From: Bradyrhizobium hereditatis
GTDB lineage: Bacteria > Pseudomonadota > Alphaproteobacteria > Rhizobiales > Xanthobacteraceae
NCBI RefSeq assembly: GCF_020329435.1
Contig: NZ_JAGKJK010000008.1
Span: 340,278 to 404,277, forward strand
Direction of reading: 5' to 3'
DNA: 64,000 nt
This document shows positions 37,967 through 46,647 of this stretch, in pieces; position 1 is the first letter of the stretch; every line of letters starts with the position of its first letter. The position numbers were made by a program, and so were the translations under genes. Below the pieces are notes generated by a model. The model made no database searches, had not been told where the DNA came from, and saw nothing but the letters and a program-made list of their open reading frames with translations.

Positions 37967-38737
37967 TCAAGGTGCGCGGCTGCAATCAGGTTCCGGCAGG
38001 AACCCCTCGAAGATCATCTGATCGGCGTAGCTTGCGGCGCGAGCACGCTGTTCCGGCGTACGCACCGTCCAGGCCAGCAGCGGCAGGCCGAAGATGTTGC
38101 GCGCGATCCAGGGCGCAGCCGCGGGCAGTTCGTCCACCCAATAGGCGACGAAATCCGGCCGGCTCCAGTAGGCGTGACGCAGATGCATCATGCCGCGACG
38201 CTGTTCAGGCGAAGCTTCCGGCCATTCCGCGGCGGTATATTCGCGCTCTGCCACGATGCCTCGGGCACGGCCGGGGATCAGTTCGCGCAGTGCCACCACC
38301 TGGTCCGGATCGAAGGACATGCCGACCGCAGGACCGTCATAGGAGGCGAGCACTTCCGCCATCCGCTTCACCAGCCGGCGGTCGCCGTCGAAATGGCTTT
38401 TCACCTCGATCACCAGCGGCACGCGGCCGGCGACGAGTGCGCAGAGTTCGCCAAGCGTCATCATCCGCTCCGGCGTGTTCTTGAACGTGACCGCCTTGAG
38501 CTCGGCCGCAGTTTTGCCGAGCAGCGCGCCGGAGCCTTCAGTCAGGCGGCCGAGCGCATTGTCATGATGCACCATCGCTTCGCCGTCGGACGAAAGCTGG
38601 ATGTCGCATTCGATGGCGAAATTGCCGTCCACCGCAGCCTGCGCGGCGGCCGGCATGTTCTCGACGATGCCGCGCGCAATGTCATGCAGGCCGCGATGGG
38701 CGACCGGCCGTGCCGTCAGCCAGTCCGGCGCGCGCAT
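37967..38737 (-). CDS. Glycerophosphodiester phosphodiesterase
   Basis: The product has 256 residues and no signal peptide, so a cytoplasmic UgpQ-type enzyme is likely. The catalytic His pair is in 'VAHRGLHD' and 'MVHHDNAL', with metal ligands in 'IECDIQLSSDG'; 'VPLVIEVKSHFDGD' supplies the third Glu. It splits glycerophosphodiesters into glycerol 3-phosphate and an alcohol. The RidA gene ends 14 bases upstream on the same strand, so the two are an operon. Confidence 0.92.
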   Translation of the reverse strand: MRAPDWLTARPVAHRGLHDIARGIVENMPAAAQAAVDGNFAIECDIQLSSDGEAMVHHDNALGRLTEGSGALLGKTAAELKAVTFKNTPERMMTLGELCALVAGRVPLVIEVKSHFDGDRRLVKRMAEVLASYDGPAVGMSFDPDQVVALRELIPGRARGIVAEREYTAAEWPEASPEQRRGMMHLRHAYWSRPDFVAYWVDELPAAAPWIARNIFGLPLLAWTVRTPEQRARAASYADQMIFEGFLPEPDCSRAP

Positions 38738-38751
38738 GGCAGGCGCTCCGC

Positions 38752-39219
38752 TCAGGATACCTCGAAGATGGCGTCCACCTCGACCGCGGCATCCGAGGGC
38801 AGCGAGGCGACACCCACGGTGGTGCGGGCGTGCCGGCCCTTGTCGCCGAACGCGGTGACCATCAGGTCGGAAGCACCGTTGAGCACCTTGGGCCCGTCGA
38901 GAAAATCAGGCGCCGAATTGATGAAGCCACCGAGCCTGACCACCCGCACGACCTTGTCGAGGTCGCCGAGCGCGGCCTTGACCTGGGCCAGCAGGTTGAC
39001 GCCACAGCCCTGTGCCGCGGCATAACCCTGTTCGATGGTGACGCCGGCCCCGAGCTTGCCCTTGGCGATCAGCTTGCCTTCGGCATTGGCGCAAACCTGG
39101 CCAGAAACGAACAGCAGATTGCCGCTACGCACGAAACCGACATAGTTCGCCATGGGGGTGCGCGGCTCGTTCAGAACGATGCCTTTCTCCGCCAGCTTCT
39201 GTTCGACCGTACCCGCCAT
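38752..39219 (-). CDS. RidA family protein (YjgF-like)
   Basis: The product has 155 residues, longer than the ~128 of classical RidA, matching the subgroup with N-terminal 'VEQKLAEKGI'. Landmarks are 'NYVGFVRSGNLLFVSGQVC', 'GYAAAQGCGVNLLAQVKAALGDLDKV' and 'DAAVEVDAIFEV'. The classical catalytic Arg of the 'RTTVGVASLP' segment is present. RidA enzymes hydrolyse reactive enamine/imine intermediates from PLP enzymes; this subgroup's substrate is not defined. It leads the operon RidA-GDPD-DUF482. Confidence 0.92.
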   Translation of the reverse strand: MAGTVEQKLAEKGIVLNEPRTPMANYVGFVRSGNLLFVSGQVCANAEGKLIAKGKLGAGVTIEQGYAAAQGCGVNLLAQVKAALGDLDKVVRVVRLGGFINSAPDFLDGPKVLNGASDLMVTAFGDKGRHARTTVGVASLPSDAAVEVDAIFEVS

Positions 39220-39475
39220 TGTTTCTTGTCCCCACTTGAGATGTGACTGTTTCTAACCCGCGATCAGGCCGCACTGTTTCGCGCATCGCGCCGTTTGTTG
39301 CAAGCGAGGCGGGATTTGGCGGCGCAAGCCAAGCCCTCGGCGTCAATTCCCGTAGAAATGCCGAAAAACGGGGCAGCCCGGCGTCAATTTCCCGCGTTTC
39401 CGAACCCGCGCCCTAGTTGCGACGCAATGGAGCCATCACTAATGTAACGAATCTCCATCGAGGAAAACACAGGAC

Positions 39476-40342
39476 ATGGCTCGCTCGTTTCCGGTTCCGG
39501 TTCGTGCTTTGGCGTTCTCGGCTGCGGCCGTTTTACTCTCAGGCTTCGCGAACGAACCGGCGCTGGCCGGCGCCAGCGGGCCGTTTCTCGCCCACCAGGC
39601 GCTCTATGAGCTGAAGCTGGTCAAGTCGCGCGGGTCGAACGCGATCAACAGCGCGCGCGGCCGCATCCTCTATAATTTCTCCGGCAGCGCCTGCGAAGGC
39701 TACACGTCCGAATTCCGCCAGGTGTCGGAGCTCGATAGCGGCGAGGGCAGGCTGACACTGAGCGATCTGCGCTCGCATTCCTGGGAAGATGCTGCCGGAA
39801 AGAGCTATCGCTTCAAGATCGATTCGCGGATGAACGACACCGAGTCCGCGCCGGTCGACGGGATGGCCGAGCGGGTCGGCGACCGTATCAAGGTCAAGCT
39901 GAAACAGCCCGTGAACAAGACGTTCGAACTCGACGGCAAGATCGTGTTTCCGACCGAGCAGATCCAGCACATCATCGCCGCTGCGCGTGAGGGCAAGTCG
40001 GTGCTGGAACTGATGGTCTATGACGGCTCCGACAATGGCGAGAAGGTCTACAATACGTTGTCAGTAATCGGACAGCCGATTCCGGGCACCCGCAGCATCG
40101 CGGCGCCCGATCCCTCGACCGACAATGACCAGATGAAGGCGTTGACCCGCTGGCCGGTGACCGTGAGCTATTATGACCGCGACGCCAAGGCGAAAGACGG
40201 CGAGCAGACGCCGGTTTACGCAATGTCGTTCGAGCTGTTCGAGAACGGCGTCTCCCGCGCTCTGGTGCTCGATTACAACGATTTCGTGATTTCGGGCGCG
40301 ATGGGTCGCTTCGACGTCAGGGACTCCAAGCCGTGTAAGTGA
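39476..40342 (+). CDS. eipB: Periplasmic cell-envelope protein EipB (DUF1849)
   Basis: The product has 288 residues with a signal peptide ending near 'EPALA'. The DUF1849 domain covers the rest: 'HQALYELKLVKSRGSNAINSARG', 'LRSHSWEDAAGKSYRFKIDSRMN', and 'FDGKIVFPTEQIQ'-like text as 'LDGKIVFPTEQIQ'. Two Cys, in 'SGSACEGY' and at the C-terminus 'SKPCK', match the conserved disulfide described for Brucella EipB, a beta-spiral protein needed for envelope integrity. AGGA lies a few bases upstream of the ATG. It is divergent from the RidA gene and convergent with the small gene ending at 40388. Confidence 0.92.
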   Translation: MARSFPVPVRALAFSAAAVLLSGFANEPALAGASGPFLAHQALYELKLVKSRGSNAINSARGRILYNFSGSACEGYTSEFRQVSELDSGEGRLTLSDLRSHSWEDAAGKSYRFKIDSRMNDTESAPVDGMAERVGDRIKVKLKQPVNKTFELDGKIVFPTEQIQHIIAAAREGKSVLELMVYDGSDNGEKVYNTLSVIGQPIPGTRSIAAPDPSTDNDQMKALTRWPVTVSYYDRDAKAKDGEQTPVYAMSFELFENGVSRALVLDYNDFVISGAMGRFDVRDSKPCK

Positions 40343-40387
40343 CGGCACCGTCGAGCAGGTCGGCGCGCGGGCGCCTCAAGCTGATTT

Positions 40388-40606
40388 TCATCCGCGCGTG
40401 AAGTCGCCCGGCTTCAGTCCGAGCGCTTTGACCGCGGGCTCCGGAAGTGGCCCCCAGGCTTCGACCCTTTCGTTCGGAGCCATCATTGCACTGATAATCG
40501 CCTCGGCCCTGGCCGGATCCTGTTCAGCTACATAGTAGACCGAGCGAACGGGTGCTCCGCCGCCCAACGGTTCAGTTGTTACGAGGACAACCTGACCATT
40601 CGCCAT
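40388..40606 (-). CDS. Small hypothetical protein
   Basis: ATG 40606 with GGGG just upstream gives 72 residues without Cys or membrane segments: 'VVLVTTEPLGGGAPVRSVYYVAEQDPARAEAI' in the first half and a C-terminus ending 'GLKPGDFTRG'. The frame is open further upstream but that part is antisense to the E1alpha gene. The composition and alternating strand/helix pattern look like a real small protein. I know no family name. Confidence 0.55.
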   Translation of the reverse strand: MANGQVVLVTTEPLGGGAPVRSVYYVAEQDPARAEAIISAMMAPNERVEAWGPLPEPAVKALGLKPGDFTRG

Positions 40607-40681
40607 GCCCCGATATACCACTGGCGCGGTGCCGTTTCCACGATGGTAAAGGGTGCCCGACCGCGCGCCCGCGGTGCAGCA

Positions 40682-40707
40682 TGCAAGATGGGCGCGCCCA
40701 TCTTGCA
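40682..40707. repeat. 26-bp perfect palindrome upstream of the E1alpha gene
   Basis: TGCAAGATGGGCG is followed directly by its reverse complement CGCCCATCTTGCA with no spacer. It lies between the small minus-strand gene and the probable E1alpha start at 40742, a position suited to an operator for a dimeric regulator. It could also be a mobile repeat remnant. Confidence 0.7.
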
Positions 40708-40741
40708 ATGTTGGGGCGCGGCACCAATTACAAATCGTGGG

Positions 40742-41869
40742 ATGCAGAATCGCTCTGGGAGCGAGGACGTGGCCAGCAAAAAAATGGCAGACGGAGGCCT
40801 TCCGGTCATTGCGCGCTTTGAGGTGCGCCACCGCAACTATCTCGCGCCAGACGGCTCGATTAACCGGCCGCTCCCTGCATTCGCCTCTGATGCCGATCTC
40901 CTCACCGCGCTCTATCGAGCGATGATGCTGCTGCGCAACTTTGACCGAAAGGCTGTCGCACTGCAGCGTACCGGTCGGCTCGGCACCTACGCCGTTTCGC
41001 TCGGCCAGGAGGCGGTGTCGGTCGGCATCGCCAGCGCGATGCGCGCAGACGACGTCCTGTTGCCCTCCTATCGCGACAACGGCGCGCTGATCTGGCGCGG
41101 GGTCAAGCTCGAGGAAATACTTCTTTTTTGGGGAGGGGATGAGCGAGGCAATGACTTCTCCGGCCCGGTCGAGGATTTCCCGTTTTGCGTTCCCGTCGGA
41201 TCGCAGGCGCCGCACGCCGCGGGCGTGGCCTATGCCTTCAAGCTGCGCAAGCAGCCGCGCGTTGCCGTATGCATGTTCGGTGATGGCGCCACCTCGAAGG
41301 GTGACGTCTACGAGGCGATGAATTTTGCCGGGGTGCACAAGCTGCCGGTCGTGTTCGTCGCCACCAACAATCAATGGGCTATTTCCGTCCCGTTGCGACT
41401 ACAGACCGGTTGCGAAACACTGGCGCAGAAAGCCATTGCCGCCGGCTTCACCGGCGAGCAGGTGGACGGCAGCGATGTTGTAGCGGTACGCGCCGCGGCC
41501 GAAGCCGCCATCGCCGCCGCCCGCGACGGCCAGGGCCCGCGCTTCATCGAGGCCATCACCTACCGCCTCGGCGATCATACGACCTCCGATGACGCGTTGC
41601 GCTATCGTTCGGCCGACGAAGTCCAGGCCCGCTGGAAGGAAGAGCCGATTACGCGCCTGCGGAGCTATCTCGTCGGCCAAAAAATGTGGAGCAAGGCGCA
41701 GGAGGAACAGCTTGCCGCGGAGTGCCATGAGCGCGTCGAGGCGGCGGTCGAGCGCTATCTGGCAACGGAGCCACGTCGACCCGAATCCATGTTCGATCAT
41801 CTCTATGCCGATCTACCGGATGTCTATGCCGCGCAGCGCCGTGAACTTGCGGGAGAGGGCGATGTCTGA
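40742..41869 (+). CDS. 2-oxoacid dehydrogenase E1 component, alpha subunit (PdhA/BkdA1-like)
   Basis: The product has about 375 residues. The thiamine diphosphate motif runs from 'GDGATSKGDVYEAMNFAG' to 'NNQWAIS'. 'LPSYRDNGALIWRG' and the phosphorylation-loop-like 'TYRLGDHTTSDDALRYR' are also present. With E1beta it decarboxylates a 2-oxo acid and passes the acyl group to lipoyl-E2. The sequence resembles the Bacillus PdhA type more than the fused proteobacterial E1, so pyruvate or a branched-chain oxo acid are both possible. The start is uncertain: ATG 40742, GTG 40772 or ATG 40784. The E1beta gene overlaps its end by 8 bases. Confidence 0.88.
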   Translation: MQNRSGSEDVASKKMADGGLPVIARFEVRHRNYLAPDGSINRPLPAFASDADLLTALYRAMMLLRNFDRKAVALQRTGRLGTYAVSLGQEAVSVGIASAMRADDVLLPSYRDNGALIWRGVKLEEILLFWGGDERGNDFSGPVEDFPFCVPVGSQAPHAAGVAYAFKLRKQPRVAVCMFGDGATSKGDVYEAMNFAGVHKLPVVFVATNNQWAISVPLRLQTGCETLAQKAIAAGFTGEQVDGSDVVAVRAAAEAAIAAARDGQGPRFIEAITYRLGDHTTSDDALRYRSADEVQARWKEEPITRLRSYLVGQKMWSKAQEEQLAAECHERVEAAVERYLATEPRRPESMFDHLYADLPDVYAAQRRELAGEGDV

Positions 41870-42842
41870 GGTGACGCTGGTCGAAGCCATCAATCTGGCG
41901 CTCGCCCGCGCGATGGAGGAGGATCCTGATGTCGTCGTGCTTGGCGAAGACGTCGGCATCAATGGTGGTGTCTTCCGCGCGACCGTCGGGCTGCAAACGC
42001 GTTTCGGCCCGGAGCGCGTCCTCGATACCCCGCTGGCCGAACTCCTGATCAGCGGGCTCTGCGTCGGCATGGCAGCACAGGGGTTGAAGCCCATAGGCGA
42101 GATCCAGTTTATGGGGTTTCTGTATCCCTGCATCGATCAACTGGTGAACCACGCCTCCCGAATCCGCAACCGCACCCAGGGGCGGCTCACCTGTCCAATG
42201 GTTCTGCGCACGCCACACGGCGCCGGCATTCGCGCGCCCGAGCATCATTCCGAAAGCACCGAGGCGATGCTCGCCCATATCCCCGGCCTGCGCGTTGTCA
42301 TTCCTTCGTCGCCGGAGCGCGCATACGGGTTGCTTCTTGCGGCGATCCGCGACCCCGATCCGGTCGTATTTCTGGAGCCGACCCGCATCTATCGCGCGGC
42401 GAAAGGCGAGGTGGAAGACAACGGTGAAGCGCTGCCGCTGGATGTCGCCTTTGTCCTGCGCCAAGGCCGCGACATCACGCTAATCAGCTGGGGCGCGATG
42501 CTGAAGGAAACCATGGCGGCCGCCGACGCGCTGGCTGCCGAGGGCATCGCCGCCGAGGTCATCGATCTCGCCACGCTCAAGCCCTATGACGAAGCCACTG
42601 TGCTCGGCTCGCTCGCAAAAACCGGGCGTTGCATCATTGTGCACGAGGCGACGCGCACCGGCGGTTTCGGAGCCGAGATCGCCGCGCTGATCGCCGAGCG
42701 CGCCCTGACTTCGCTGCTTGCGCCTGTGGCTCGCGTCACCGGCTACGACACGGTCATTCCAATGGCCCGGCTTGAGCAGCACATGATTCCATCGGTCGAT
42801 CGCATCGTCACGGCCGCGCGAAAGGCCTGCCAATATAATTGA
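41862..42842 (+). CDS. 2-oxoacid dehydrogenase E1 component, beta subunit (PdhB/BkdA2-like)
   Basis: The product has 326 residues of transketolase pyrimidine-binding plus C-terminal domains. Landmarks are 'VVVLGEDVGINGGVFRATVGL' (family Glu-Asp pair), 'DTPLAE', 'FMGFLYPCIDQLVNHASRIRNRT' and 'HHSESTEAMLAHIPGLRVVIPSSP'. The C-terminal domain has 'GRCIIVHEATRTGGFGAEIAA'. It forms the alpha2beta2 E1 with the upstream product. The overlap of start and stop indicates coupled translation. The E2 gene follows after 18 bases. Confidence 0.93.
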   Translation: MSEVTLVEAINLALARAMEEDPDVVVLGEDVGINGGVFRATVGLQTRFGPERVLDTPLAELLISGLCVGMAAQGLKPIGEIQFMGFLYPCIDQLVNHASRIRNRTQGRLTCPMVLRTPHGAGIRAPEHHSESTEAMLAHIPGLRVVIPSSPERAYGLLLAAIRDPDPVVFLEPTRIYRAAKGEVEDNGEALPLDVAFVLRQGRDITLISWGAMLKETMAAADALAAEGIAAEVIDLATLKPYDEATVLGSLAKTGRCIIVHEATRTGGFGAEIAALIAERALTSLLAPVARVTGYDTVIPMARLEQHMIPSVDRIVTAARKACQYN

Positions 42843-42860
42843 TTTCAGCGGACTTGTCCC

Positions 42861-43961
42861 ATGCGCCAGTTCGTATTGCCGGATCTCGGAGAGGGTCTCG
42901 AAGAGGCGGAGATCGTAAACTGGTATGTCAACGAAGGCGATCACGTCGTCACCGATCAGCCGCTGGTTTCCGTCGAGACGGACAAGGCTGTCGTCGAGGT
43001 ACCCTCGCCGTCGAGCGGACGTATCCAGCACCTGTTCGGCGCCAAGGGAGATGTGATCAAGGTCGGCGCGCCGCTCGTCGAGTTTGCTGAAGGTCCCGAG
43101 CAAGACACCGGTACGATTGTCGGCGAACTTGGCCCTGGCGAGCCACCAGCTGCGGCAGCTGCACCTTCCAGGCGAACGACCGGACAGAAGGGGCAAGTTT
43201 TTCCGGCGGTACGTGCGCTCGCACGCAAGCTCGATGTCGATCTCGATCTCGTCGAAGCCACCGGACCCGACGGCACCATTACGCGTGCGGATGTCGAACG
43301 TGCCGCAAGGTGTTTGTCTCAAACTGGACCCGCCGAACCCTTGCGCGGTTTGCGGCGCGCGATGGCCCAGCGCATGACGACGGCTCATGCCGAGATCGTC
43401 CCTGCGGGGGTCACCGACGAGGCCGATATCGACGATTGGCGAACCGGTGAGGATGTGACGATCCGACTGGTGCGCGCGATCGCGGTCGCCTGCAAGACCG
43501 AGCCTGCGCTCAATGCCTGGTACAATTCCGGTGCGGGTGAACGGCGTCTGATCGATCGCATCGATCTCGGCATCGCCGTCGATACCGGTGGCGGCCTGAT
43601 CGTTCCCGTGTTGCGCAATGTCGCAGAGCGGGACGTGTCAGACCTCCGAACCGGGCTTGACCGGATGCGGGCTGACGCTATCGCGCGCTCGATACCTCCG
43701 GAAGAACTGCGCGGGGCGACGATAACGCTGTCGAATTTCGGAATGATCGGAGGCCGTTTCGCCAGCCTGATCGTCGTACCGCCACAAGTCGCGATCATCG
43801 GCGCCGGCCGCATTACCCAAGGGGTAGTAGCGTATCGGGGCCAGCCGGCGGTCAGGCGCGTGCTGCCATTGTCGCTCACCTTTGACCATCGCGTGGTGAC
43901 GGGCGGAGAAGCCGCTCGCTTCCTGGTGGCTCTCAAGGCGGATCTCGAGCAGTTCTCGTGA
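42861..43961 (+). CDS. Dihydrolipoamide acyltransferase (E2) with variant active-site motif
   Basis: The product has 366 residues. One lipoyl domain (1-80) carries Lys42 in 'ETDKAVVEVPSP'. A peripheral-subunit-binding domain lies at about 112-148 ('FPAVRALARKLDVDLDLV'), and the catalytic domain at about 155-366. The usual active-site motif HxxxDG reads 'DHRVVTGGEAARF' here, with Thr where Asp is usual. The E2 core transfers the acyl group from lipoyl to CoA. At 366 residues it is shorter than multi-lipoyl E2p. No E3 (lipoamide dehydrogenase) gene is in the cluster, so E3 must come from elsewhere. Confidence 0.9.
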   Translation: MRQFVLPDLGEGLEEAEIVNWYVNEGDHVVTDQPLVSVETDKAVVEVPSPSSGRIQHLFGAKGDVIKVGAPLVEFAEGPEQDTGTIVGELGPGEPPAAAAAPSRRTTGQKGQVFPAVRALARKLDVDLDLVEATGPDGTITRADVERAARCLSQTGPAEPLRGLRRAMAQRMTTAHAEIVPAGVTDEADIDDWRTGEDVTIRLVRAIAVACKTEPALNAWYNSGAGERRLIDRIDLGIAVDTGGGLIVPVLRNVAERDVSDLRTGLDRMRADAIARSIPPEELRGATITLSNFGMIGGRFASLIVVPPQVAIIGAGRITQGVVAYRGQPAVRRVLPLSLTFDHRVVTGGEAARFLVALKADLEQFS

Positions 43962-44046
43962 GACGGCTGCGCGCAGGACCTCCATACGAGTATATTGAGG
44001 TCCGACGAGGCGATCTCCATATCATTTCGATAAGGGAGTCCTTGCT

Positions 44047-45456
44047 GTGCAGAGTGTACAGGCGACTCTTGTTGCAGCCGCTGCAGCGGTAGCTCTGGTT
44101 GCTTCTCCCCTTACCGCCGCAGCGGGGGAGAACGATAGCAAGCTTGCGCTGACCATCTCGGTCGACGGAGCGATCGGACCGGCAACGGCCCGTTACGTGA
44201 AGGACGCTCTGACCAAGGCAAGCGAACGACGTGCCGCGGTTGTTGTTCTGCGCATGAATACACCGGGCGGTCTCGCAACCAGCATGCGCGAGATTATCGC
44301 AGACGTGCTGGCCTCGCGCGTTCCCGTGGTCGGTTACGTTGCGCCCTCCGGGGCCCACGCGGCCAGCGCCGGAACCTATATCATTTACGCTACACATATC
44401 GCGGCGATGGCGCCGGGCACCAATATCGGAGCGGCGACGCCGGTGCAGGTTGGCGGTCCGTTGCCAGGTCTGCCGGACGCCATCCCTGACAAGAACGATA
44501 AAGGCAAGAAGGACGACGGCGATCAAAAGCCGAAGACGAAGGATGCCATGATGGCGAAGGCGACGAACGACGCGGTCGCCTTGATCCGCAGTCTTGCCGA
44601 GTTGCGAGGCCGCAATGCCGATTGGGCGGAGAAGGCGGTGCGGGAGGCCGCCAGCCTTTCCGCCAATGCCGCATTGCAGGCGAACGTCATCGACGTCATC
44701 GCACGCGACCCTGCCGAACTGCTCAAGCAGATCGATGGTCGCAGGGTCGAGGTTGCGGGTGGCGAGACGCAGCAACTGACGACCAGGGACGCCGCGCGTG
44801 AAGCAATTGATCCCGGATGGATCTCACAATTCCTCGCGGTCATCACCAATCCTAACGTTGCGCTGATTTTGCTCCTGGTCGGCATCTATGGCTTGATTTT
44901 CGAATTCACTTCGCCCGGCGCGGTCGCTCCTGGCGTCGTAGGCACGATCTGCCTGCTGCTTGGCCTCTATGCCCTCAACCTGCTGCCGATAAACTACGCC
45001 GGTCTCGCCTTGATGGTGGTCGGGATCGTGCTACTGACCATCGAAGTCTTCAACCCGACCGTGGTTCTCGGCCTCGGCGGCATCACCGCCTTTGTGCTCG
45101 GAGCGATTATGCTCTTCGACTTCGAAGCGCCGGGCTACCGGCTGTCGTGGCCGGTCGTCGGAATCACGGCGGCAATGTTTACTGGTCTTGTTCTGATCGT
45201 ACTCAGATCGCTTCGTCGCGCCGGTAAGGGTCCGATATGGGTGGGTGCACAAGCGATGCGTGGCCTATCTGCCCAGGTTATCGACTGGTCCGAGAATGAG
45301 GGCCACGTCTTCGCGCAAGGTGAACGCTGGCAAGCGCGCGGCGCTGAAGCCTTCAAGCCGGGAGAGGTGGTCGAGGTAGCCAACGTCATAGACTTGACGC
45401 TGGTGGTGCGGCGCCGGCCGGCGCTGACCGGCAAGGAGGTACATCATGACGCTTGA
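44047..45456 (+). CDS. NfeD-type membrane serine protease (ClpP class)
   Basis: GTG start with AAGGGAG about 8 bases upstream gives 469 residues. A signal peptide ends near 'TAAAGE'. The ClpP-like protease domain (about 35-250) has 'MNTPGGLATSMREII' and the nucleophile Ser107 in 'GAHAASAGTYI', with the general base Lys expected near the 'EKAVREAASL' segment. Four or five membrane helices (about 265-395) and a C-terminal OB-fold NfeD domain follow. Full-length NfeD proteins work with stomatin/slipin partners; the slipin gene overlaps this one by 11 bases. Archaeal relatives cleave stomatin. Confidence 0.92.
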   Translation: MQSVQATLVAAAAAVALVASPLTAAAGENDSKLALTISVDGAIGPATARYVKDALTKASERRAAVVVLRMNTPGGLATSMREIIADVLASRVPVVGYVAPSGAHAASAGTYIIYATHIAAMAPGTNIGAATPVQVGGPLPGLPDAIPDKNDKGKKDDGDQKPKTKDAMMAKATNDAVALIRSLAELRGRNADWAEKAVREAASLSANAALQANVIDVIARDPAELLKQIDGRRVEVAGGETQQLTTRDAAREAIDPGWISQFLAVITNPNVALILLLVGIYGLIFEFTSPGAVAPGVVGTICLLLGLYALNLLPINYAGLALMVVGIVLLTIEVFNPTVVLGLGGITAFVLGAIMLFDFEAPGYRLSWPVVGITAAMFTGLVLIVLRSLRRAGKGPIWVGAQAMRGLSAQVIDWSENEGHVFAQGERWQARGAEAFKPGEVVEVANVIDLTLVVRRRPALTGKEVHHDA

Positions 45457-46210
45457 ATATTTGACCTACGCATCGATTGCGGTGCTCGTGGTCCTGTTTC
45501 TGTCCTCGGCTATTCGTATCTTGCGGGAATACGAGCGCGGCGTCATCTTCACGCTCGGCCGTTTCACCGGAGTGAAGGGCCCGGGTCTCATTATCCTGAT
45601 CCCGGTTGTGCAGCAGATGGTGAAAGCCGACCTCAGGGTGATGGTACAGGTAGTGCCGCCACAGGATGTGATTTCACGCGACAACGTTTCGGTCAAGGTC
45701 AATGCGGTTCTTTATTTCCGCATCGTTGACGCCGAGCGCGCGATCATCAAGGTGGGCGATTACATGGCCGCGACCAGCCAGCTGGCGCAAACCACGCTGC
45801 GGTCGGTACTCGGCAAGCACGAGCTGGATGAGATGCTTGCCGAACGGGACCGACTTAACGCCGATGTCCAGGAGATCCTTGATCAGCAGACCGACGCCTG
45901 GGGTATCAAGGTCACCACTGTCGAGATCAAGGATGTCGATCTCAATGAAACCATGGTGCGCGCGATTGCCAAGCAGGCCGAGGCAGAACGGTTGCGGCGC
46001 GCCAAAGTGATCAATGCAATGGGCGAGCAGCAGGCCGCCGAGAAGCTTGTCGAGGCCGGCCGCATCCTCTCGCAGCAGCCGCAGGCGATGCAGCTGCGCT
46101 ATTTTGCGGCGCTGCACGACGTGGCCGGCGAGCGATCCTCGACTGTGGTCTTTCCGTTGCCGATGGATCTGCTTGGCCACGTGACCGGGCGGCGCAGCGA
46201 AGCGACGTGA
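45446..46210 (+). CDS. Slipin (SPFH/band 7 protein)
   Basis: The product has 254 residues. One N-terminal membrane helix (about 5-24) is followed by the SPFH domain ('REYERGVIFTLGRFTGVKGPGL', 'VVPPQDVISRDNVSVKVNAVLYFRI') and a helical C-terminus ('KQAEAERLRRAKVINAMGEQQAAEKL'). Slipins build ring- or cage-like membrane assemblies and are the usual partner of NfeD proteases. The 11-base overlap with the NfeD gene implies coupled translation. The C-terminus 'STVVFPLPMDLLGHV' fits the segment that NfeD proteases recognise in archaeal stomatin. Confidence 0.94.
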   Translation: MTLEYLTYASIAVLVVLFLSSAIRILREYERGVIFTLGRFTGVKGPGLIILIPVVQQMVKADLRVMVQVVPPQDVISRDNVSVKVNAVLYFRIVDAERAIIKVGDYMAATSQLAQTTLRSVLGKHELDEMLAERDRLNADVQEILDQQTDAWGIKVTTVEIKDVDLNETMVRAIAKQAEAERLRRAKVINAMGEQQAAEKLVEAGRILSQQPQAMQLRYFAALHDVAGERSSTVVFPLPMDLLGHVTGRRSEAT

Positions 46211-46335
46211 CCTTGGTTGTCGCCGGCAACAAGCCGATCGCGTGATGCCGCCCGACCACGAACGTTGATCTATCGGTTGCAGCCGGACAATCGGCCGGAA
46301 AGTTCGGCTGACGCCGACAATCAGGGAGAGCCACG

Positions 46336-46629
46336 ATGGTTACCTATGTCGTGCTTGGCAATTTCACCGACCAGGGAATCCGCGCTGCCAAGGATTCACC
46401 GAAGCGGGCAGAAGCTTTCAAGAAGATGGCCGAGACCTTTGGGATCACCGTAAAGGAGCTGTTCTGGACGCAGGGACGGTATGATTTGGTGACCATCCTC
46501 GAGGCGCCGGATGAATCGTCCGTCATGACGCTTAGCTTGAGTCTTGGCGCGCTGGGTAACGTTCGCACCGAATCCTTGCGGGCCTTTTCGGCGACGGACA
46601 TGGCCGGTATCGTCGGGAAGATGCTCTGA
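46336..46629 (+). CDS. GYD domain protein
   Basis: The 97-residue product matches the GYD family: 'YVVLGNFTDQGIRAAKDSPKRAEAF' at the N-terminus and the family-naming motif here as 'WTQGRYDLVTILEAPD'. The fold is a ferredoxin-like dimer, and the function is unknown. GGGAGAG precedes the ATG. It is 125 bases after the slipin gene on the same strand, so it may be the last gene of the cluster. Confidence 0.9.
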   Translation: MVTYVVLGNFTDQGIRAAKDSPKRAEAFKKMAETFGITVKELFWTQGRYDLVTILEAPDESSVMTLSLSLGALGNVRTESLRAFSATDMAGIVGKML

Positions 46630-46647
46630 CCGGCGTCCCAATCCGCC

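Noticed and set aside
40388..41374. Long minus-strand frame of 328 codons
   Set aside because: Only the last 72 codons (40388-40606) look like a protein; the rest is antisense to the E1alpha gene.
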